Shown one piece after another: positions 56,661-64,000 of a DNA stretch of 64,000 nt. Under the pieces are notes generated by a model. That model ran no database searches and was not told the DNA's origin. It saw nothing but the letters and a program-made list of their open reading frames with translations. The DNA is from Trifolium pratense. Taxonomy: Eukaryota > Streptophyta > Magnoliopsida > Fabales > Fabaceae. The stretch covers positions 26,590,777 through 26,654,776 of the forward strand of contig NC_060063.1 in assembly GCF_020283565.1 (NCBI RefSeq). The letters run 5' to 3'. A program made the translations under genes and the position numbers. Position 1 is the stretch's first letter; each line of letters starts with the position of its first letter.

Positions 56661-57645
56661 ATTAAATTAAGGTTTAAACTGAAAGTGAATTTGTCAGAAT
56701 CACGACGTGATACTGTGGTTTTGGTAAAAACTATACGTTGAAACTTCACTAAAATCATAATGTCACATTGATTTTATCAAACTCGTCCTAAATATTTCCA
56801 AATATGCATCAAGTCATTTTCTTTGACTAATGGTCTCAAGTTACTTAAAGGTTCGAACTAATGGTTGAAAGAGTTAAAAACTCCTGATTTAGATCTTGAT
56901 GAAAGAAAAAGAAATATTAATTAACATAAAAATTAATTATTAATATAGAGAAATGTTATTTGGACATCACTTTTGCGACACAAATTCAAAAAACAGCTTG
57001 AGGTCCCAAATAATGGGGCCTTGTGTTGTAATTCTGTAATTGTTGGGTCTAAATCTGATGTGCTATATATCTGTTTGTCTTTGTCTAACAAGTGTTAGAT
57101 CAAGTGGATTCTGCAGCATATGGAAGCCTAAGTGACAAAGGGTCACATTTCTCTGAAGAAAGTGAAATGTATATAGATGGTTACTTAGCTAATTTCATTT
57201 AGTGAGAATAGTTGAAATTAAAGAAAGGTTCAGCAAGTTACTATTATGAAAGTCATACAAAATTGCTTAGCAAGTTACTAGCACTCTTTTCCAAAATAAC
57301 CATATTTCTATTATCATTCAACTTGTTCAACTATATATGTTGACTTCTAACTCAAAACTTTGATTATAAAAATACATAAAACCTTCATCCAAATATCAGC
57401 CAAATAGAAAAAACTTTAATTAATCTATCATTAAAAAAATAAGTCGATCATAATAGTTAGAGATTATTCTCTCTAACTTGAGATTAGTCCATGCAACTAA
57501 CATATTTTATTTTGGTCAGTCGGTTTGAAATGACTTATTTATGAAAAATATAGTTTATATAAATAAATTTTAATTTTATGTTAATTCATAAGTTTTCACT
57601 AATAAAAATTGTATTTTTATAAGTTGTATTTTCATAAAGAACTAC
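56661..57645. other. 3' flank and spacer
   Basis: No second gene is recognised. The sequence is AT-rich and without clear terminal repeats. Confidence 0.5.
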
Positions 57646-57657
57646 TTTGATAAACTT

Positions 57658-58293
57658 TTTTTTTTTTTTTTTTATAATCAAATGATATTATATTATAATA
57701 TAAGGGGTACTCAAACCCTTACAACAAAGAACAAGTAACCCAAGAGTTATGAATACACGACAACAGATCTAAACACCAACTAGAAAAAGGAATACAAGTT
57801 TTACGACCAAACCGACGGGAGAACCATAACCAAGAAGTAAGCTTAATCTCTTCCAAAAGCGCCGACGCATCCATAATGCCACCGTTGAAAATAACATTGT
57901 TTCGGACTTTTCATAAATTTCAAGTGGTGGCCAACCAAACCAAATGACAAATACGCCCCTTATCTTTAACATTGAACAACCCGCCAAAGGCCATAAAATG
58001 GTCGATTCCTGCCGCTCCCAAAGGAAGAGAGTTTTGAAACCAAGATAACGCTTTGTTCCATACTCCATTACTAAAATGGCACGAGAAGAAAAGGTGTGCA
58101 CTATCCTCAATATGCTGGAAACAAAAAACACATGGCAGATCATGGGGATTAAATAATATACCTCTGCGATGAAGAGCGACCCTTGTTGGTAATTTGTTTA
58201 AAATTAGCCTCCACCCAAAAAAATTAATTTTAGATGGTACATCCGTTCTCCATAACCGTTGTATAGCATCTAACAACTTAGAGATTATAATAG
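57658..58293 (-). mobile_element. 5'-truncated LINE, 636 bp
   Basis: The poly(A) tail appears as poly(T) at 57658-57675. Flanks TTTGATAAACTT (57646-57657) and TTAGATAAACTT (58294-58305) form a target duplication with one mismatch. The minus strand encodes the zf-RVT region (RRGILFNPHDLPCVFCF, HLFFSCHFSNGVW, ICHLVWLATT), with a frame change near 57920. Confidence 0.88.
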
Positions 58294-58305
58294 TTAGATA
58301 AACTT

Positions 58306-58790
58306 ATAATAATATATAAACACTTATTTATTTCAACAAATTAAAAAATAATTCAACTCAAACATGGCCTAGAAATAAATAAATTTATTTATTTTTGTTC
58401 ATGTAATAAATTTAGTTTCTATATTTTTTTAATGGCAAATTATTAGTTGTTAGTATATTACAATATTATTATGTTAATTTTTCTCCTCGCCATAACTTAA
58501 CTCTATAGACTTCCAATTATTCAACCCTTAGCTCAACTAACTTAACCAATTCAACTACCTATTCTACCCAAATTTAGTTTCTATTAATTGGTAGAGAGAT
58601 ATTAAAACATAATGGACCATCAACTTTTTGTTTCTCCTCCCAAAGTGCAAAAGAAAATGGGAGAACCTTCTAATATTTCTTTTTTAGTCTATTAGACTAA
58701 TGACTTAAAATTTACATTTAAGATAGATATAAGGAGTATATCAGACTTCTAATATTATTAATAGAGTTATTTTCTACTAGTATTATTGTG
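58306..58790. other. AT-rich spacer
   Basis: No coding frame. 58490-58570 (ACTTCCAATTATTCAACCC, CTTAGCTCAACTAAC) may be a decayed SINE on the minus strand. Confidence 0.4.
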
Positions 58791-59074
58791 AAGACAAGCT
58801 TTTAGATTGAAGTTATTTTGATGAAGACAAATATATGAAAAGAAGAAAAAGATTGATTATGTTCAAGTGCTCAAGGTTGAAGAAATTCAATTTATCACAT
58901 GAAGATGTTGATCAAATTATGAGGAATAATCTTAGGTACAATATGCAATTCATTGTTATAAGCTTTAGGTGCTCACAAACTTTCATCTAAACCTTTCTAA
59001 AGTTACTATAATAACGTTGCATGATTCCCATCCAAAAAGGTTTTAACTTAGAATTTTTTCAAGTTTTTTAAGCA

Positions 59075-59335
59075 GGTAAATCGATTTACCTAAACAGGGA
59101 AATCGATTTACCTACAGTCTGTTGTTTCTGAAATACTGTTTTTCAAGCAGGTAAATCGATTTACCTTGACAGAGAAATTGATTTACCAACACTCTGTTGC
59201 TAAATTTTTGACAGGTAAATCGATTTACCACAAAGGGAAATCGATTTACCCTGTGCAATTTTGAAACTTTTTTTAACGTTAAAAAAGGAAGGGAAATCGA
59301 TTTCCCTGGTAATGGAAATCGATTTACCTCTGCAT
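59075..59335. repeat. Cluster of AAATCGATTT palindromes
   Basis: Nine copies of a 16-base motif, consensus GGTAAATCGATTTACC or GGGAAATCGATTT(A/C)CC, are arranged mostly in pairs separated by about 10 bases. Pairs recur at intervals of about 60 bp. One copy has a broken core (AAATTGATTT). Confidence 0.92.
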
Positions 59336-59675
59336 CCATTTGAAAATTCTGATATGTAAACACACATTTTCATTATTATACCTCTTCCAAATCATTGTAA
59401 TTGTATTTTCAAAGAAGTATCATTTTCTATATAAAGATACATCAGAATTTTCTCAAAAATAACGAATCACTTTCATTAACTTTTTCATAACAATTCTCTG
59501 TACAAACTTTCACAAAACTCTTTGAAACTTTCCTGCATAATTTCATATCAGATAAAAGTTTCCTGAGCACTTAGAGTTTATTATTCTGAATTGTATTATT
59601 GGAATTTTGTTGTATCAAAATTCTCTATACTCAAATTTGTATCCAAACTCTTGTATAAATTCATATTAGTGTGAA

Positions 59676-59833
59676 CACCTTGCTATCCATGATTGTTGGA
59701 AACAAGAGAGTGAAAAAGAGAAGATTGTTCTCTTGTTTCACTTTGTAAGGGAATCACCTTGCTGTCCAGGATTGTTGGAAGCAAGAGAGTGAAAGAGAGA
59801 GGATTGTTCTCTTGTTTCACTTTATAAATAGTG
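59676..59833. repeat. Two tandem copies of a 79-bp unit
   Basis: CACCTTGCT(A/G)TCCA begins copies at 59676 and 59755. Each copy contains AACAAGAGAGTGAAA facing TTCTCTTGTTTCACTTT, so each can fold on itself. Confidence 0.92.
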
Positions 59834-60060
59834 AAATCCTTCACGGGGTGTGAAGGGAGTGGACGTACCATTAGGGGAACCACTATAAATCTCCTGTGTC
59901 AATTTTCTCTTTCCCTGCACTTTTATTTTTCTGCACTTTATTCATATACTCATCACAAACCTTCAAGAAAAATAAAATTACCATAACATCTCTAAAAATA
60001 AACAAAAAGTCTCATAACCTATAATTCACCCCCCCTCTTAGGTTGCACTCTTAAACTTAC

Positions 60061-62070
60061 AATTATGACTATCCATCCTTTGTCTCCTTGTGTTTCAGAA
60101 AATTATAAATTAAAATATAAAGTTAAATTAATTTATTTTAAAACAGTATACTTCGGGACATTTGTTAAACATACTTAAAAAGGAAATTAAATATAAAGTT
60201 AATACTAAAAAAATAGTAATATGTTATATTTCTAAAGTATTAAATGCACAAATTTTAAAATAAAACTTTTTTATTTGTATACTTAACAAATGTTCCGAAA
60301 TACTCTTTAGCCTTATTTTAAAGGCATATATATCACACATGCTCTCTTTTCCTTTTAACTGGTATGAGTATGAGGTCCACTTGAGAGTGGTACCAATAAT
60401 TTTTTTCTTTCTTTTCTAGAAACACTGACTTGACTTTTGCACAAAAGTCGTATATGAACATTTTTGCCATCTCATTCCTTAGTATTGGTTAATTTCTCAC
60501 ATTCATGTTTACATTCTAAAAAATAAGCACATGCATTATAAATTTTTTAAATACATGATCCTCACATAAGAAAAACATTAAATGAGATTGATTCATAAAA
60601 TGAAGAAAGATTCATGAAATTATTCTTAGACTAACTCCTTGTAGATTAGAATTAGTAAAACAGTTTAACTAAAGGGTAGATGATTAGTTTTATTTAAAAA
60701 AGGTCATTCTTACCGGTAACCTGAAGTAAAAAAAAAATAAATTTTATATTAAAAATAACATTTTTAATATTTTAGATGATAATACTGCTTTTGATTTTTT
60801 TAATTGTTGTCCCAGAGTAGTTAGCAGTTTCCTTAAAACAAATACCGTAAAATCTGATTTTTTTTCGTATAAATAATGGATCGTCTAATATAAACCTGGT
60901 CCAAATATATAGACCAAACTATATATTTTTAATAAATTTTAATAAAAATATTATATCTTTTCTCCATCTTTCATTGTTATAAAATTCATGTTTTTGCTAA
61001 AATTTGAAGTGTCCGCCCTTAAAACATTTTTTAAAGGTGCATATTAATTAATCCTATAAATATAGATAAAAGAGTTTAAATGAAAAAAAAATAGAAAAGA
61101 AAATTCTAGTTTTTGTTGTGTGTGAATAAAACTACTTTATATTCCCTTTAGAGATTTATAATATATAAATTTTATATATAAAGTCTAGAAGTATAGATAA
61201 AGATCTCTCAACTCACCTTACCAAACAAAGTAAAATTTCATACACAAATACACAATGATGAATTAGTTCAAGAAATAAGAGTTTTAAGTACGTAGTCATA
61301 ATTTGATTCTTTTCAAAGAGTATAAAATAAAAATCAATTGTGAGATGAAAATTTATCTTATGTGTACTATAAATTTTTCGATAGAGGTCTTAATCATCGG
61401 CGATGAAAACTTTATATCCAATATGTTTTTTTGTCATATAAATTAAATTTAGGATGGGAGATGGTGTCCCAACTCAAGGCAGAAAAACCCTTATGACTTT
61501 TAGAATACTTACAAAATTAATTATATTTATCTCTATCAAAAAAACACTAGTGGGGTTTGAACCGGAGATCTTCCGAATTTAAGACTTTATATCAAATTAA
61601 ATATATGATAAAAAGAAAATGGAAAAGGGAAAACAATGACTTGAATTCCCACACCAAACCCAACATAGCCTCAATCTGCGCCCGTCTTTGACTCTGTTCC
61701 TACACCACACAATTGCAACAATATCCATTATTCACCATTGTTACCTACCCATCCGCAAGATTTGTCTCTTGTTTTAAGCTATCCACGTAGTTTGTACCAG
61801 AATCACTTACATCGATTAAGAAGTTGCACTGTAATGGTGTAGAAATAAGAAGCTCAACCTGTTTTCAAAAAAGTAAAAACAACCTAAAGAGATAAAAAAA
61901 AAACATTATAATATGCAGTACTAGTGGCCTTGAGGGTGGCGCTCATGACACCATTTTTGTTGAGACACCAAAATAATTGATTGGATTTGCAAATTATTAT
62001 AACGAAAAGAATCATTAATGATTTTATAATAAAAAAATACGAAGAGAAATAATATTTAGATAAATACAAA
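60061..62070. other. Gene-free AT-rich spacer
   Basis: No coding frame with support. Apart from the MITE at 60144 it is AT-rich with A/T runs. 61440-61600 may hold an old SINE (TGGGGTTTGAACCGGAGATC near 61551, a B-box-like word). Confidence 0.45.
60144..60312. mobile_element. MITE of the CGGGACACT family, second copy
   Basis: GTATACTTCGGGACATTTGT and ACAAATGTTCCGAAATACTC are inverted copies; both sides carry TTAA and GTATAC words. Structure matches the element at 37808. Confidence 0.65.
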
Positions 62071-62077
62071 GATATTA

Positions 62078-62334
62078 TTTTTTATGTCCCAATTTGATTG
62101 ACACAGTTGATTGTTGTGTACTATTCACACATCTTGCTTTGATCTTATTTTTCTACTAATAAACAAAAATAAATATTAGCATATAAAATGTTGTTTGATT
62201 CGTTCGATGAGTATTTTTAAAATATCAAATTTTATAATTTTTACTATTATACAATTAAAAATATTAATCGTCAAAGTTATGCATCGGCATGCGTGAAATA
62301 GTCAACTGTGTCAATAAAATTGGGATGAAGGGAG
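62078..62334. mobile_element. Stowaway-like MITE, relative of 9745
   Basis: TCCCAATTTGATTGACACAG faces CTGTGTCAATAAAATTGGGA; the right end GAAGGGAG is followed by TA. Internal sequence (AATATCAAATTTTATAATTT) matches the element at 9745. Confidence 0.75.
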
Positions 62335-62401
62335 TAATTATTAAGGAGACTCATCCTCTCCTTAGAAAAATAAATGGTAAAAATGATTAATTATTAACCA
62401 A

Positions 62402-62573
62402 GTAATTGGGTTCAAGTGGTTAATGAACTTCATAAAAAAGGCCGAATTTCGGGAGAACCCGGGTTCGATTCTTGGGGGAAACAATTTCTTGGCCAGACTT
62501 TACTTACCTCGCGGCCGAACTTTGGACTACTAGGGCGCTTTCCCCTGGAAACCAGAGGGTTATAAACCAAAAA
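62402..62573 (+). mobile_element. tRNA-derived SINE
   Basis: TTGGGTTCAAGTGGTTAATG (A-box region), CCCGGGTTCGATTCTTGG (B box), body GGCCAGACTTTACTTACCTC and 3' end CAGAGGGTTATAAACC before an A run. The 3' end resembles that of the Au-type SINEs as I recall them. Confidence 0.78.
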
Positions 62574-62917
62574 AAGAATGATTAATTATTAAAAGTTGAA
62601 TTTAATAGTGTGGATCCTCACACACGAGAGACATGAGAAATTCCCACAGAAGGGAATTCTTTTTTCTATTTTAGAAACTGTGAGCGGGTTGAAATCACTT
62701 GTTGTCTGAACTGACATCTAAACCAAATTAAACAGTTCAGTTGATATGATTATTTAAACAAAACAAAAGAATTACTATTTTATCATTTTGTTCGGGGCAC
62801 TCAAAATTTTAGTAACGATCCTAATAATATTATGCATATATATTATGCACCTATTTAGCCCATTTCGTAGTTCACATAAACTAACTCTACTCACACTTAT
62901 ATTCTTAGTGATTTATT

Positions 62918-63145
62918 TTTGTCATCCTACGAATCTCTTGCATGTCCTACATCTTTTTCGTTTTATCCTTCTGCTATTTAAGTGGTGGACGTTATAAAAA
63001 TGAGAAATTTTTAAAAATGTCGTCCGTTACTTAAGTAGCGGACGTTATAAAAATATGATGTTTTTGGGGTATCCGTTACTTAGATAGCAAACAAATATAT
63101 TTTAGTAATTTTGTAAGGCGGAAAATGAGCCGACAAAAGTAAATA
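62918..63145. repeat. Dispersed repeat with ACTTAAGTAGCGGA units, copy 2
   Basis: Same order as 53943-54150: GTCATCCTACGAATCTC, TCCTACATCTTTTTCG, AAGTGGTGGACGTTATAAA, AAGTAGCGGACGTTATAAA, GATGTTTTTGGGGTATC. Divergence is moderate. Confidence 0.75.
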
Positions 63146-63679
63146 TCTTATTCTTAACACCATATGGAAAGAAGTACACTAATGTTATTTAGACACATAT
63201 TTTTAACAAAAATACAACAAAAGTACACTTTTAATTTTTTTTAATATTTTTTGTATATTTCGATAACCGTGCTATAAGTAAAAAGCATATGATATTGTAT
63301 TTTTGTTTAGATTTTTGATGTTTGTATAACATTGCTCAAAGAAGTAAAAGGCTTGAACCAAAAAAAGAAAGTAAAAGGCTCTAATTTAAGGAACTCATAG
63401 AGACATGAACTGTTCATCTTAAAAAACCAATACGTCGTATCTTTATTTGGCTATACAAAACATGGAGGCTGTTGGGCAGCCACGTTGTACGTACTACATA
63501 GAATATTTCCTTGTCATAGCTTAATAAATAGTGTCTTAATTAGCTCACTTGGTCAATTTATATATAAACCAACATATACTAGTATATCCTTAGACTGAAC
63601 TACCAAACTCTTCACCTTAAATTCATCATCTCTTTTTCTATTATTCGACACAATAAAAACCACAAATTTTTAATCCAAC
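63146..63679 (+). promoter_or_regulatory. Upstream region of the third membrane protein gene
   Basis: TATATAAA at 63561-63568 is a good TATA box, 112 bp before the ATG. The stretch before it is AT-rich without another gene. CACGT lies near 63481. Confidence 0.5.
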
Positions 63680-64000
63680 ATGGTTGGTTTAGTGAGACCT
63701 AGACCCATGGTTTACAATATCCTAAACAATGTACAACTATTTACTATGGTTGTAGAAAACAATCACACCCTTGTTGCTTTTACCTATTTTGTACTTCTTG
63801 GTTTTCTCCAATTAAAACACCCTCAAAATCCCACCCCATTTGAAATCCATCCTAAAACCACTTTTGTATCCATTGCTAGTTTTGTTGCATATTGCTTGCT
63901 ATTTTGGGTTAGGCTTAAGTTTGCTATACATGTTATTAACACTCTTATGGAAATCTTTGGTTCTCTCTCATTGATTTCTTTAGTGTTGATGTTGTTACCG
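63680..64000 (+). CDS. Small four-helix membrane protein of unknown function, partial (window edge)
   Basis: An open frame of 107 codons runs off the window without a stop. It encodes MVGLVRPRPM, a hydrophobic segment at about 31-46, the core NPTPFEIHPKTTF, helix 2 (about 62-79), WVRLKFAI and MEIFGSLSLISLVLMLLP (helix 3). About 50-60 residues with helix 4 are expected beyond the window. It is closer to the 56166 copy (shared RPRP start and VENNHTL segment) than to 43348. Confidence 0.85.
   Translation, partial: MVGLVRPRPMVYNILNNVQLFTMVVENNHTLVAFTYFVLLGFLQLKHPQNPTPFEIHPKTTFVSIASFVAYCLLFWVRLKFAIHVINTLMEIFGSLSLISLVLMLLP

Larger units (their letters stand above)
58790..60060 (+). mobile_element. 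Probable LTR-retrotransposon remnant (Copia-type LTR region)
   Basis: The region ends with TTCACCCCCCCTCTTAGG (60026-60043), which resembles sequence I recall near Copia-type LTRs. It carries a palindrome cluster (59075-59335), a 79-bp tandem pair (59676-59833) and a CACTTTATAAATAG TATA-like stretch near 59820. No primer-binding site or protein domain was found, so the assignment is tentative. Confidence 0.4.

Noticed and set aside
58790..60060. Complete LTR retrotransposon
   Set aside because: Only LTR-like features occur. No primer-binding site, polypurine tract, second LTR or protein domain was found nearby; the Copia fragment at 54166 is on the other strand and too far to connect.

Overview
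The window looks like nuclear DNA of a dicot, most probably a papilionoid legume. It is strongly AT-rich, has intron-rich genes with GT/AG splice sites, and is dominated by small plant transposons: tRNA-derived SINEs, Stowaway, Tourist, hAT and Mutator-type MITEs, Helitron ends, 5'-truncated LINEs and traces of Copia. There are no operons, Shine-Dalgarno sites or bacterial features. The legume assignment is inference from general resemblance and was not tested by a search.

Five protein-coding loci can be supported. (1) 2580-8975 (+) is a complete 14-exon gene for a type II membrane glycosyltransferase of the plant GT4-like family represented by Arabidopsis At5g04480/At4g01210; joining the exons gives 1022 residues with no frame break. 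(2) 30391-32753 (+) is a six-exon divergent D-type-cyclin-like gene with an acidic and lysine-rich tail. (3-5) 43348-43851, 56166-56660 and 63680 to the window end (all +) are three members of a family of small, intronless, four-helix membrane proteins of unknown function. A fourth, dead member (10665-12660) is split by a hAT-like element that carries a Helitron.

The rest is transposon and repeat sequence. 0-2.2 kb: a Mutator-type MITE, a LINE relic and the upstream region of the glycosyltransferase gene. 9-14.5 kb: SINEs, MITEs, the split pseudogene and Helitron ends. 14.5-18.2 kb: one 3.6-kb non-autonomous Mutator-like element with a 9-bp target-site duplication and a degenerate satellite inside. 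18.2-26.4 kb: gene-poor DNA with a diverged segmental duplication and splice-like blocks. 27.4-29.8 kb: a foldback element holding a 202-bp tandem array of about 18 perfect or near-perfect hairpins. 33.3-35.8 kb: a LINE inserted into an older LINE. 36-42.9 kb: dense nested MITEs, a 1.9-kb Helitron, and a hAT element with a tandemly duplicated SINE. 44.2-52.5 kb: two further inverted-repeat elements, one nested in another, and more LINE relics. 53.6-60.1 kb: a Copia relic, a LINE relic and a palindrome-rich LTR-like region.

Many insertion events could be ordered from target-site duplications read directly in the sequence. The best candidates for something undescribed are the foldback element with its hairpin array (27434-29780), the covarying hairpins at the ends of two separate elements, and the clustered four-helix membrane protein family.
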